This document shows positions 56,224-64,000 of a stretch of 64,000 nt of DNA, piece by piece. Made by a program: the position numbers and the translations under genes. How positions within the stretch are numbered: the stretch's first letter is position 1; each line of letters starts with the position of its first letter. A model generated the notes under the pieces. It ran no database searches. It saw only the letters and a program-made list of their open reading frames with translations, and was not told where the DNA came from. The stretch is taken from contig NZ_JAERJA010000006.1 of NCBI RefSeq assembly GCF_016827675.1, positions 1-64,000 of the forward strand, written 5' to 3'. Origin of the DNA: Nocardioides limicola (GTDB taxonomy: Bacteria; Actinomycetota; Actinomycetes; Propionibacteriales; Nocardioidaceae).

Positions 56224-56511
56224 TTGCGCGCCTACGAAGCAATGATCATCATTGAGCCGACTCTCGATGAACGAGTTGTCGAGCAGAACCTCACCAAGTA
56301 CCTCGACGTCATCCGGACCAGCGGTGGTTCGGTCGAGACCGTCGACGTGTGGGGTCGTCGCCGTCTTGCCTACGAGATCAACAAGCAGGCCGAGGGAATC
56401 TACGTCGTGGTGACCCTCAAGGCTGAGCCCGCCGCGGTGAAGGAGTTCGACCGGCAGCTCGGTCTGAACGAGCAGATCCTGCGGACGAAGATCGTGCGCC
56501 TCGACGGCTGA
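56224..56511 (+). CDS. rpsF: 30S ribosomal protein S6
   Basis: A 95-residue ribosomal protein: LRAYEAMIIIEPTLDE, WGRRRLAYEINKQAEGIYVV and LRTKIVRLD. TTG 56224 is chosen because GGAG sits seven bases upstream; GTG 56212 would place the ribosome site too close. It starts the rpsF-ssb-rpsR-rplI operon. Confidence 0.95.
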   Translation: MRAYEAMIIIEPTLDERVVEQNLTKYLDVIRTSGGSVETVDVWGRRRLAYEINKQAEGIYVVVTLKAEPAAVKEFDRQLGLNEQILRTKIVRLDG

Positions 56512-56609
56512 TCGCCGTCACCGGAACGGCACCTGTGGATGAAGACTTCCACTTGTCGCCGAAGCCGGGCACGATGCTTCCACACGACTGAGTCCTAAGG
56601 AGACCTGAT

Positions 56610-57182
56610 ATGGCAGGCGAGACCGTCATCACTGTGGTCGGCAACCTCGTCGACGACCCGGAGCTCCGCTTCACCCCCTCGGGTGCCGCGGTGGCGAACT
56701 TCCGGATCGCGTCGACCCCCCGCACCTTCGACCGGCAGACCAACGAGTGGAAGGACGGCGAAGCGCTGTTCCTGTCCTGCTCGGTCTGGCGGCAGGCGGC
56801 CGAGAACGTCGCGGAGTCCTTGCAGAAGGGCATGCGCGTCGTCGTCCAGGGCCGCTTGAAGCAGCGCAGCTATGAGACCCGCGAGGGCGAGAAGCGCAGC
56901 GTCATCGAGCTGGAGGTCGAAGAGGTCGGCCCGTCGTTGAAGTACGCGACTGCCAAGGTCTCCCGCACCACCCGCTCCGGCGGTGGTGGCGGCGGTTACT
57001 CCGGCGGCGCGCCCGCCGGTGGTGACCCGTGGTCCACCCCGCAGCAGTCCGCTCCGCAGGCCGGCGGCAACGCCGGTGGCTGGGGCGGTGCCCAGGGTGG
57101 CGGCGGCCAGGGCGGTGGCGCTCCGGCGCAGGACCCGTGGGCCGCTCCCGGTGTGAACGCCGGCGACGAGCCTCCGTTCTGA
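56610..57182 (+). CDS. ssb: Single-stranded DNA-binding protein
   Basis: This 190-residue protein coats single strands during replication. An OB fold (residues 1-115: [42 protein letters not shown]) is followed by a Gly/Gln-rich tail with the acidic tip DEPPF that binds partner proteins. AAGGAG is upstream of ATG 56610. Confidence 0.96.
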   Translation: MAGETVITVVGNLVDDPELRFTPSGAAVANFRIASTPRTFDRQTNEWKDGEALFLSCSVWRQAAENVAESLQKGMRVVVQGRLKQRSYETREGEKRSVIELEVEEVGPSLKYATAKVSRTTRSGGGGGGYSGGAPAGGDPWSTPQQSAPQAGGNAGGWGGAQGGGGQGGGAPAQDPWAAPGVNAGDEPPF

Positions 57183-57276
57183 CCGGACTCAGTCCCTCAC
57201 CAACACACCCGGCTCCGGCCGGAGCAACACACCATTCCGGCGTGATCCGCCGGGCTTCACAAGGAGAAGCACCACA

Positions 57277-57513
57277 ATGGCCAAGCCAGTAATTCGAAAG
57301 CCGAAGAAGAAGGCGAACCCGCTGAAGGCAGCGGGCGTCACCAAGGTCGACTACAAGGACACCGCGCTGCTGCGCAAGTTCATCTCCGACCGAGGCAAGA
57401 TCCGCGCCCGCCGGGTGACCGGGGTGTCCGTCCAGGAGCAGCGACAGATCGCGATGGCGATCAAGAACGCTCGTGAGATGGCCCTGCTGCCCTACTCCTC
57501 GACCGGTCGCTGA
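57277..57513 (+). CDS. rpsR: 30S ribosomal protein S18
   Basis: A 78-residue basic protein with the family pattern [50 protein letters not shown]. Its operon neighbours S6 and L9 fit. AAGGAG before ATG 57277. Confidence 0.96.
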   Translation: MAKPVIRKPKKKANPLKAAGVTKVDYKDTALLRKFISDRGKIRARRVTGVSVQEQRQIAMAIKNAREMALLPYSSTGR

Positions 57514-57527
57514 GAGGACACGCGCAG

Positions 57528-57977
57528 ATGAAGATCATCCTGACCCAGGAAGTTCCCGGCCTCGGAGCCCCCGGCGACGTCGTCGAAGTCAAGGACGGCT
57601 ACGGCCGCAACTACCTGCTGCCTCGCGGCGAAGCGGTCCGTTGGACCCGCGGCGGCGAGAAGCAGGTCGAGTCGATCAAGGCCGCTCGCAAGGCCCGCGC
57701 GGTGCGCGACGCCGAGCACGCTGTCGAGATCAAGACCAAGCTCGAGGCCGGCACCGTGCAGCTGCCGGTCCGTGCGGGTGACAGCGGTCGCCTGTTCGGC
57801 TCGGTCACGGTCGCAGACGTGGCCGCCGCGGTCTCCGCTGCGGTCGGCGAGCAGGTCGACAAGCGGACCGTCGTGGTCGGCAACCCGATCAAGTCGCTGG
57901 GCGCCCACAAGGTGGGCGTCAAGCTGCACGACGAGGTGACGGCCACCGTGTCGCTCAACGTCGTCGCTGCCGGCTGA
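57528..57977 (+). CDS. rplI: 50S ribosomal protein L9
   Basis: A 149-residue protein with two domains: [34 protein letters not shown] at the N-terminus and a C-terminal domain with [21 protein letters not shown] 57528 follows GAGGA. A strong terminator comes right after. Confidence 0.96.
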   Translation: MKIILTQEVPGLGAPGDVVEVKDGYGRNYLLPRGEAVRWTRGGEKQVESIKAARKARAVRDAEHAVEIKTKLEAGTVQLPVRAGDSGRLFGSVTVADVAAAVSAAVGEQVDKRTVVVGNPIKSLGAHKVGVKLHDEVTATVSLNVVAAG

Positions 57978-57986
57978 CGAAGCTCG

Positions 57987-58023
57987 ACGTCGCCCCGATC
58001 CTCACCGAGGGTCGGGGCGACGT
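57987..58023 (+). terminator. Terminator after rplI
   Basis: Arms ACGTCGCCCCGATCCTC and GAGGGTCGGGGCGACGT (one G-U) enclose a three-base loop, eight bases past the rplI stop, then TGCATTTCC. It ends the S6-SSB-S18-L9 operon. Confidence 0.82.
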
Positions 58024-58058
58024 GCATTTCCAGGGGTGCCTCAGGCGGGCGCCTCAAA

Positions 58059-58110
58059 CGGGCAGATCAGACGGGCACGTCGAGCGGGCAGATCAGGCGG
58101 GCACGTCGAG
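58059..58110 (-). repeat. 26-bp tandem duplication at the end of a membrane-protein gene
   Basis: CGGGCAGATCAGACGGGCAC followed by GTCGAG occurs twice in tandem with one base changed (58059-58084 and 58085-58110). The right copy contains the last codons and stop of the minus-strand gene; the left copy is a noncoding duplicate of the same C-terminus. Confidence 0.7.
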
Positions 58111-58623
58111 GCGGGCCCACCGCCGCCCGGCGTACACGAACATCAGGCAGATCAGCATCAGCAGTGACAGCCCGGCGACGATCGGGAACCACTCCTCGAG
58201 GATGCCGATCCCGGCGCCGAACGCGAGCACCGGCAGCACGCCGGCGATCAGGATCCATCCGGCGGTGAAGCGCAGCCAGTTCCGCGCCGGCGGATCCACC
58301 GGCGCGGCGGTCTCGGCGAGCGCGACGCACAGGTACGCCGTGAATCCGAGTTGCGGCAGATTCAGCGCCCAGATCACGCCGGGGTCGGTGCCGTGCAGGG
58401 TCTCGGCGAGGTCGGGGAACCACAGCACCCCGGCGACCAGCAGGGCGATCAGGCCGAGGGTCTGCAGAGTGCGCCGGCGAGCATTGGCCAACTGAGCCTT
58501 GGCGGTGCCGACCAGCACCAGCACCCAGCCGATCGGGTCGGCGAAGATGTCGTGTCCGCTGGGCAGTTCGGCGTGCAGCGCGATGATGATCAGCCCGAGG
58601 GCGATCGGCTGCAACGGCTTCAT
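58093..58623 (-). CDS. Small multi-pass membrane protein
   Basis: This 176-residue protein has about five helices (LQPIALGLIIIALHA, PIGWVLVLVGTAKA, TLGLIALLVAGVLWF, LRFTAGWILIAGVLPVLAFG, IVAGLSLLMLICLMFVYAG). ATG 58623 gives MKPLQPIALG; the open frame continues upstream over the MATE gene. No family recognised. Confidence 0.68.
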   Translation of the reverse strand: MKPLQPIALGLIIIALHAELPSGHDIFADPIGWVLVLVGTAKAQLANARRRTLQTLGLIALLVAGVLWFPDLAETLHGTDPGVIWALNLPQLGFTAYLCVALAETAAPVDPPARNWLRFTAGWILIAGVLPVLAFGAGIGILEEWFPIVAGLSLLMLICLMFVYAGRRWARLDVPA

Positions 58624-58652
58624 GGCCGCCCACCCTAATGGCAGGGCGCGGG

Positions 58653-60032
58653 TCAGGCTGCGCCGGTGATCAGCCACCGGTCGCCGCGCGCCCGCTGCAC
58701 GAGCACGACGCAGCGTACGCCCATGAACAGCACCGCGAACGCTACCCACAGCCAGGTGAGCGAACCGCCGCCGAGCGCCACCAGCAGCGCGGCCGGCGCA
58801 TAGGCGATCAGGACCACCAGGCCGCCCCAGGCCAGGTAGGCGCCGTCCCCGGCACCGATCAGCACCCCGTCGAGGACGAAGACCACACCGGCCACCGGCT
58901 GGGCGAGCGCGGCGACCACCAGCACCGGCACCAGCAACGCGTGCACGCCCGGGTCGGGGGTGAAGAGCCTGCCCACCACCGGTGCGACGGCGGCCAGGGC
59001 GAGCCCGGTGACCACGCCCGAGGCGACGCCCCACTGGATCATCCGCGCCGTGGCGGCCCGCGCGGCGGGCACGTCGCCGGCGCCCAGGTGTCGGCCGGTG
59101 ATGGCCTGGGCGGCGATGGCGATCGCGTCGAGGGTGAAGGCGAGGAAGGTCCACAGCGTGAAGGCCAATTGGTGGGCCGCGAGGACGGTGCCGGAGTCGT
59201 CGATGACCAGTCGTGCTGCCGCATAGGTGGTGACCAGCAACGCGGCGCGCAGGGTGAGGGTGCGGATCACCAGGGGTACGCCGGCGCGCATCGCCCGACG
59301 GACCCCGGCCAGGTGCGGGCGCATCCGGGATCCGTCGCGGCGGGCGGCCCGGGCCACCACCCAGAGCAGCAGCCCGGCGCCCAGGCTCTGGGCGATCACG
59401 GACCCGACGGCCGCCCCGGCGATGCCGAGCGCCGGCGCCGGCCCCACGCCGTACACGAGGACGACGTTGAGGATCACGTTGAGGACGTTCGCGACGACGG
59501 CGACCAGCAACGGCGTCCGGGTGTCCTGCAGGCCACGTAGGATTCCGGTCGCGGCGAGCATCACCAGCACCGGGGTCACGCCGAGCAGGCTGATCCGCAG
59601 GTAGGTCTCGGCGTGTTCGGTCACCGCGGCGCCGGCGCCGAAGAGGCCGACCAGGCGGCTGGCGGCCACCACCCCGATCAGCGTGGCGAGACCGCCGATC
59701 AGGACCGCCAGCCAGACCCCGTCCATGCCTTGGCTGAGCGCGTCGCGGCGCCGGCCGGCACCGAGCAGGCGGGCGACCTGGGCGGTGGTGCCGTAGGCGA
59801 GGAAGATGCACATCCCGACGACCGTCTGCAGGACCACCGCGGCGACGCCGAGGCCGGCGAGTTCGGCGGTGCCGAGGTGGCCGATGATGGCGGCGTCGGC
59901 GAGCAGGAAGAGGGGTTCGGTGATCAGCGCGAGCAGGGCCGGGAAGGCGAGCCGGAGGATCTCGTAGTCCTGTGCCCGGGTGGCGGGGGAGCGACGGAAC
60001 CTGGGCACCGCCCGAGGGTACGACGTCGACAC
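58653..60032 (-). CDS. MATE-family efflux transporter
   Basis: This 459-residue protein has about twelve helices and the family features ILRLAFPALLALITEPLFLLADAAIIGHLGTAELAGLG, then GTTAQVARLLGAG and a second half with the same layout. MATE pumps export cationic drugs with Na+ or H+ flow. The start may be GTG 60032 or GTG 60008. Confidence 0.9.
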   Translation of the reverse strand: MSTSYPRAVPRFRRSPATRAQDYEILRLAFPALLALITEPLFLLADAAIIGHLGTAELAGLGVAAVVLQTVVGMCIFLAYGTTAQVARLLGAGRRRDALSQGMDGVWLAVLIGGLATLIGVVAASRLVGLFGAGAAVTEHAETYLRISLLGVTPVLVMLAATGILRGLQDTRTPLLVAVVANVLNVILNVVLVYGVGPAPALGIAGAAVGSVIAQSLGAGLLLWVVARAARRDGSRMRPHLAGVRRAMRAGVPLVIRTLTLRAALLVTTYAAARLVIDDSGTVLAAHQLAFTLWTFLAFTLDAIAIAAQAITGRHLGAGDVPAARAATARMIQWGVASGVVTGLALAAVAPVVGRLFTPDPGVHALLVPVLVVAALAQPVAGVVFVLDGVLIGAGDGAYLAWGGLVVLIAYAPAALLVALGGGSLTWLWVAFAVLFMGVRCVVLVQRARGDRWLITGAA

Positions 60033-60501
60033 GCGGCGTTGACCTGCGGATTCGTCGGTGGAACACGTTCATTACCACCGAGGCGGCCTGTGAGTAAAGG
60101 GGCACTTCCTGTGGATCACGCCGAGCCGTCGCTAAGTCGACAAAGCCGCGAATGTGACCTGGGTCATGCCATTGGGTGGCCAGCAGATGAACAAAGAATC
60201 TTCCAGAAACTTTCTATCCACAGGCGGTGGACAGCGTTCGTGCAGGTCAGAGGGGGTGAACAGGGTGATAACTCGCGGGTATCCACAGGACGATCCCCAG
60301 TCTGTTCACACCGTGCCGCGTGTCGTCCACGCGTGTCCCCAGGTTATCCACAGGGGCCTGTGGACAAGGTGGTTCCATTGCGGGTGCTCCGCGGCGTACG
60401 GTCGCGTGTCTGCACCCGGATCCGCCGTCACGGAATCTGTCGGTGGCCGTGGTTAGCGTGGCGGTGTCGAGTCGTTCAGATGAGTCCAGGTAGGGGAGCC
60501 G
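60033..60501. other. DnaA-box cluster before dnaB
   Basis: This 469-base noncoding region has perfect boxes TTATCCACA (60344-60352) and TGTGGACAA (60359-60367) facing each other with six bases between, and near-boxes CTATCCACA (60214), GTATCCACA (60279), TGTGGATCA (60110) and TCGTCCACG (60323). An AT-rich piece (about 60186-60218, AACAAAGAATCTTCCAG) lies on the left. It has more boxes than the dnaA-dnaN gap. It may control dnaB or titrate DnaA. Confidence 0.6.
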
Positions 60502-61914
60502 ATGAGCATCGTCGAGGACACGAGGCCACCGCTGGGGCCGGAGCCGGAGTTCGGTGACGGCCCGGCGTCGTACGAGCCCGGTCACGCGCCTCGACACCCC
60601 GGCGATCGGACGCCGCCCACCGACGATGCCGCCGAGCAGAGCGTGCTCGGTTCGATGCTGCTCAGCAAGGACGCGATCGCGGACGTGATCGAGGAGGTGC
60701 GGGGCACCGACTTCTACCGGCCGGCTCATGAGCTGATCTTCGACGCGATCCTGAACCTCTACGGCCGGGGTGAGCCGGCCGACCCGGTGACGGTGGCCGA
60801 CGCACTGCAGCGCCGCGGTGAGTTGCAGCGCGTCGGCGGCGGCCCGTACCTGCACACCCTGTCGGCGAACGTGCCGATCGCCGCCAACGCCGGCTACTAC
60901 GCCTCCATCGTCCGGGAGAAGGCGGTGCTGCGCCGGCTCGTCGACGCCGGCACCAAGATCGTGCAGATGGGGTACGCCGCCGAGGGCGACGCCGACGACG
61001 TGGTGGACGCCGCCCAGGCGGAGGTCTACAAGGTCACCGACAAGCGGGCCAGCGAGGACTACGCGCCGCTGAGCGACATCATGGAGGGCGTCCTCGACGA
61101 GATCGAGGCGATCGGCAACCGCGACGGCGGCATCTACGGCGTACCCACCGGCTTCGCCGACCTCGACGAGCTCACCAACGGCTTCCACGCCGGCCAGATG
61201 ATCATCGTGGCGGCGAGGCCCGCTATGGGGAAGAGCACCCTTGCTCTGGACTTCTGCCGGGCGGCGTCGATCCACAACAACCTGACCAGCGTCTTCTTCA
61301 GCCTCGAGATGAACCGCGCCGAGATCACCATGAGGCTGCTCTCGGCAGAGGCGAAGGTGCCGCTGAACCACATCCGCAACGGCGAGATGACCGACGATGA
61401 CTGGGCCAAGTTGGCCCGGAAGATGGGCGAGGTCTCCTCGGCGCCGCTGTTCATCGACGACTCGCCGAACATGACCATGATGGAGATCCGGGCCAAGGCG
61501 CGGCGCCTGAAGCAGCGCCACGACCTGAAGCTGATCGTGATCGACTACATGCAGCTGATGACCTCAGGCAAGAAGGTCGAGTCGCGGCAGTTGGAGGTCT
61601 CGGAGTTCTCCCGGAACATCAAGCTCCTGGCCAAGGAGCTTGAGGTCCCGGTGATCGCGCTCAGCCAGCTCAACCGTGGCTCGGAGCAGCGCGCCGACAA
61701 GAGGCCGATGATGAGCGACCTTCGCGAGTCGGGCAGCCTCGAACAAGATGCCGACATGGTGATCCTGTTGCACCGTGACGACGCCTATGAGAAGGAGTCG
61801 GCACGCCCCGGTGAGGCCGACGTGATCGTGGCCAAGCACCGCAACGGCCCCACCCGAGACGTCGTCGTCGCGTTCCAGGGGCACTACTCGCGGTTCGTGG
61901 ACATGGCCCACTGA
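60502..61914 (+). CDS. dnaB: Replicative DNA helicase DnaB
   Basis: This 470-residue hexameric helicase unwinds DNA at the fork. The N-terminal domain includes AEQSVLGSMLLSKDAIADV; the RecA-like core has Walker A ARPAMGKSTLALDF, Walker B LIVIDYMQLM and DLRESGSLEQDADMVILLHR. No intein interrupts the Walker A, unlike some mycobacteria. Ends FVDMAH. Downstream of a DnaA-box cluster. Confidence 0.97.
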   Translation: MSIVEDTRPPLGPEPEFGDGPASYEPGHAPRHPGDRTPPTDDAAEQSVLGSMLLSKDAIADVIEEVRGTDFYRPAHELIFDAILNLYGRGEPADPVTVADALQRRGELQRVGGGPYLHTLSANVPIAANAGYYASIVREKAVLRRLVDAGTKIVQMGYAAEGDADDVVDAAQAEVYKVTDKRASEDYAPLSDIMEGVLDEIEAIGNRDGGIYGVPTGFADLDELTNGFHAGQMIIVAARPAMGKSTLALDFCRAASIHNNLTSVFFSLEMNRAEITMRLLSAEAKVPLNHIRNGEMTDDDWAKLARKMGEVSSAPLFIDDSPNMTMMEIRAKARRLKQRHDLKLIVIDYMQLMTSGKKVESRQLEVSEFSRNIKLLAKELEVPVIALSQLNRGSEQRADKRPMMSDLRESGSLEQDADMVILLHRDDAYEKESARPGEADVIVAKHRNGPTRDVVVAFQGHYSRFVDMAH

Positions 61915-62085
61915 CACCAGCAGTTGTGTCGAGATGCAGGAAAGATTGCCGAGCTTTCCGCGGGGAAGATTGACGAGTCCGGTCCACGAGCATCTGGTCA
62001 ACGTACAGATCCGGCTGCTCGGCCCTTGCCCCATCAGCGGCCAACTCCGGATGTGCACTACGTATCGGAGGGTAGTTCTGGAACC

Positions 62086-62721
62086 ATGGCCGCCGTGAGC
62101 GCACAACCGGGCTACGACGAACTCGCCTCCGCCTACGACGAAGCCTTCCCCGTTGCATACACCTCCGCGGTGGAGCGCCACGCGGTTGCCATCTTCGCCG
62201 ATGCCGTCTTGGCGAGTGGGCTGACCGGGACCGTCCTTGACATCGGTTGCGGCACCGGGCATGTCGCTCACGACCTTTCGAAGCGCGGCATCGACGTCGT
62301 GGGTGTCGACCCATCCGAGGCAATGCTGGCCCTTGCTGCAAAGCGTTACCCAGACATCCGGTGGTCTCAGGGTGACGCGAGGATTTCTCATCTGGCCGCA
62401 GACGATCGGCTAGCAGGCATCATCGCCCGCTTCAGCCTCATCCACTTGGACCCCCAGGTGGTGCCGGAGATCCTTACCGCCTGGGTTGAGCGTCTTCAGC
62501 CCGGCGCCCACGTCCTGGTCGCGTTCCAGTGCAGCGATGATGCTGCAGAGCCAGTCGTCGAGTTCCCGCACCGGGTCGCCCGCGCGTGGAGGTGGCGTCC
62601 AGACGCGTTGTCAACTGCGCTGACCGCTGCAGGACTGTCCGAAAAGTGGCGCTCCATTGCTTCGCCTGACGACTTGCATCGCTACCCCGAATGTCATCTT
62701 CTTCATCAGATCCCGGTGTAG
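62086..62721 (+). CDS. Class I SAM-dependent methyltransferase
   Basis: This 211-residue protein begins AQPGYDELASAYDEAFP and has the SAM site VLDIGCGTGHVAHDLSKRG and VVGVDPSEAML. It resembles UbiE/Type 11 enzymes; substrate unknown. ATG 62086 has GGAGG 13 bases upstream; longer starts lack support. More A/T-ending codons than in dnaB suggest it may be acquired. Confidence 0.85.
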   Translation: MAAVSAQPGYDELASAYDEAFPVAYTSAVERHAVAIFADAVLASGLTGTVLDIGCGTGHVAHDLSKRGIDVVGVDPSEAMLALAAKRYPDIRWSQGDARISHLAADDRLAGIIARFSLIHLDPQVVPEILTAWVERLQPGAHVLVAFQCSDDAAEPVVEFPHRVARAWRWRPDALSTALTAAGLSEKWRSIASPDDLHRYPECHLLHQIPV

Positions 62722-63183
62722 CGAGCGGCCGCGACGCCGGCCAACGGCTGCGGAGCGGGAATGTCTTCCGACCTAGCTCGGTGGGCGGAGTTCGGGCGGG
62801 AACTCGTCGTTCTTCGAGTAGTAATCGATCGCGCGAGTTCGCTGCTCAGGGGTGAGGCTGTCGAGCCACTGGTCGAAGCGCGCGCCGCCACCGTGGCCCC
62901 AAGACTAGGGCCGGCCGCTCGCTGCACCGCCAGCGCTCGAGGTCGTCAAGGGCACCTGAGACGGCGTAGCGCTGCCCGGCTCCCCGTGGATGACCGGCGC
63001 CGGGCGTGACGGCAACTGTGACAGGCTGAGGTGGTGGACCTCGGCTTCCGCGGGGAGGTCGCCGACCTACACCGGTACCGGCGGGGGGGGTGCCCGGATG
63101 AACCGGCCTGCGCCAGTGGGGGACGGACACACGGGTGTGCCGTGCGGGGTGGACGGTGCCGTCACGGCTGGGCGTTGCCGGCT
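62722..63183. other. Gene-poor stretch
   Basis: This 460-base gap holds only the remnant at 62773-62904; other short frames lack ribosome sites and conserved-looking sequence. A run of eight G occurs near 63084. I see no other feature. Confidence 0.5.
62773..62904 (-). pseudogene. Remnant of a hypothetical gene (C-terminal 43 codons)
   Basis: A frame just after a TAG stop reads GGGARFDQWLDSLTPEQRTR and ends KNDEFPPELRPPS. The pattern looks like the end of a real protein but has no start and is cut off by a stop, so the rest was lost. Family unknown. Confidence 0.4.
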
Positions 63184-63816
63184 TCACCGGGGCTGCATCT
63201 GGATGCGGTTTCGGCGGACCCGCACCAGGCCTTCGTCAGTGAGCGCGCCGAGGGCGCGGGTGACCGTGACCCGCGACAGTCCGAGCTCAGCGGCGAGGCC
63301 ATCTTGCCCGTCGTCGAGCGCGATCGCGCCTTGAGAGTCGGCCATCTCACGCAGGCGATCCAGCACCCGAGTAGCGGGATCCTGGATCGCTGCGTCCAGG
63401 AAGTCGGCACGCGAGCGGTTGGCCTGAGTGGCGAGGTGGAGGGCGGTCTGCAGGAGCACCGAACGGTCGGACTCGACCAAGTCCAGGAACAGTGCTCGGG
63501 GGATGGTGCGGACGCGGCAGCGGGTGAGCGTCATCCACGTGAACAGGTGGTTCTGCCCGGCGAGCGCAGTGGCCTTGTCAATGGCGACGGGGGCGTCGTC
63601 GACCCGGATCCGGGCGACCCGCCCGCTTGCGGAGGTGCGCAGGGCGACGGCGCGCCCGGCCTCGATGATCTGCAGCGAGTCGCACGGCTCACCCTCGAGC
63701 GCGAGCACGGTGTCGGCGGGGACCATCCGGGCCGAGCTCTGGGAGGTCACGCGCTCGCACGCGGTGTCGTCGAGGCCACTGAACAGGGGGATCTTCCGCA
63801 GGGCGTCGAAGTCCAT
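63184..63816 (-). CDS. Crp/Fnr-family transcriptional regulator
   Basis: This 210-residue protein has an N-terminal cyclic-nucleotide-like beta barrel (MDFDALRKIPLFSGLDDTAC, LALEGEPCDSLQIIEAGRAV) and a C-terminal winged helix (GLAAELGLSRVTVTRALGAL). No FNR-type cysteine cluster is seen at the start. ATG 63816 begins at the fold; the longer frame (63963) covers the neighbouring gene's start. It is divergent from a TauE/SafE gene with a 16-bp palindrome between. Confidence 0.86.
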   Translation of the reverse strand: MDFDALRKIPLFSGLDDTACERVTSQSSARMVPADTVLALEGEPCDSLQIIEAGRAVALRTSASGRVARIRVDDAPVAIDKATALAGQNHLFTWMTLTRCRVRTIPRALFLDLVESDRSVLLQTALHLATQANRSRADFLDAAIQDPATRVLDRLREMADSQGAIALDDGQDGLAAELGLSRVTVTRALGALTDEGLVRVRRNRIQMQPR

Positions 63817-63836
63817 GACCACAAGTATGCGCCGTG

Positions 63837-63852
63837 CGTATCGCGCGATACG
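63837..63852. promoter_or_regulatory. Perfect 16-bp palindrome between Crp/Fnr and TauE genes
   Basis: CGTATCGCGCGATACG lies in the divergent gap, as expected of the regulator's operator. It differs from the usual TGTGA-N6-TCACA Crp site. Confidence 0.55.
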
Positions 63853-63886
63853 GAGTACAGGCGCCTGCCGCCCTACCGTGACGCTC

Positions 63887-64000
63887 GTGCCTGATGGTTC
63901 CGCCGATCTCATCCTCGTCATCGCCGCCGTCATCGGCGTCAGTGCCGTGCTCCAAACGAGCACAGGGTTCGGGTTCGCGATCCTCAGCGCCCCACTGCTG
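63887..64000 (+). CDS. TauE/SafE-family permease, N-terminal part (cut by window edge)
   Basis: Only the first 38 codons are in the window. They make a hydrophobic helix ADLILVIAAVIGVSAVLQ followed by TSTGFGFAILSAPLL, where GFGF is typical of TauE/SafE sulfonate/sulfite exporters. GTG 63887 or GTG 63878 could be the start. It is divergent from the Crp/Fnr gene. Confidence 0.7.
   Translation, partial: MPDGSADLILVIAAVIGVSAVLQTSTGFGFAILSAPLL

Noticed and set aside
61200..61260. Intein in dnaB
   Set aside because: The Walker A region is continuous and the total length (470 residues) is normal.
62761..63334. Short plus-strand frames in the gene-poor gap
   Set aside because: No ribosome site, Arg/Gly-rich composition typical of shadows, and the real remnant lies on the minus strand.

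Overview
The window is chromosomal DNA from a high-GC Gram-positive bacterium (Actinomycetota), covering the replication-origin neighbourhood. Gene order is the conserved actinobacterial one: gyrA, gyrB, DciA-like protein, recF, gnd and dnaN on one side of dnaA, and rpmH, rnpA, yidD, yidC, jag, rsmG, parA, parB on the other. Downstream come trxA, trxB, an anti-sigma factor, sigM, a pseudokinase, murJ and DUF6049, then cca, then ino1, a PadR regulator, a bifunctional PBP, rpsF, ssb, rpsR, rplI and dnaB. Frequent GTG/TTG starts and the dispersed GTCTCGACAAGCTCGACC repeat suggest Propionibacteriales, perhaps Nocardioidaceae. That placement is inference.

Region 1 (1-2130): eroded mobile DNA. It holds the tail of a serine recombinase, an IS481-type element (542-1754) with 26-bp inverted repeats and a 15-bp target duplication taken from the end of tRNA-Ala, an unlisted 41-residue DLW-39 microprotein, and tRNA-Ile. 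Region 2 (2196-15353, mostly minus strand): the replication genes. A plus-strand FEN-type 5'-3' exonuclease sits between dnaN and dnaA, and DnaA boxes lie in the noncoding DNA on both outer sides of that pair. Region 3 (15766-21806, plus): ribosome, membrane-insertion and chromosome-segregation genes, with two parS sites inside the starts of rsmG and parA, followed by an unidentified HTH protein.

Region 4 (21985-34339, mostly minus): acyltransferase, a D-Ala-D-Ala ligase-like protein, aminotransferase, then the long DUF6049-murJ-pseudokinase-sigM-antisigma-trxB-trxA operon linking envelope synthesis to thiol redox control. Region 5 (34608-44702): a large LuxR-type ATPase regulator, cca, a secreted protein, a zinc-ribbon SDR, and a PadR-ino1 pair. 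Region 6 (44896-56035): envelope genes (PBP1A, alanine-racemase-like protein plus FemX, a protein with ten-residue repeats), Endo IV, a TetR/lipase pair, a GT39-like membrane protein and a Ser/Thr kinase. Region 7 (56224-61914): rpsF-ssb-rpsR-rplI, a MATE transporter, and dnaB behind a dense DnaA-box cluster. Region 8 (61915-64000): accessory genes, including a methyltransferase, a gene remnant, a Crp/Fnr regulator and a truncated TauE/SafE permease.

The replication genes, DnaA boxes, parS sites and parAB together form the initiation and segregation centre. No clearly new multi-gene system is evident. The most unusual items are the exonuclease within the dnaA-dnaN origin region, an AT-rich rare-codon island inside dnaA, the box cluster before dnaB, in-frame 21-bp repeats after the PBP stop codon, and the racemase-like/FemX pair.
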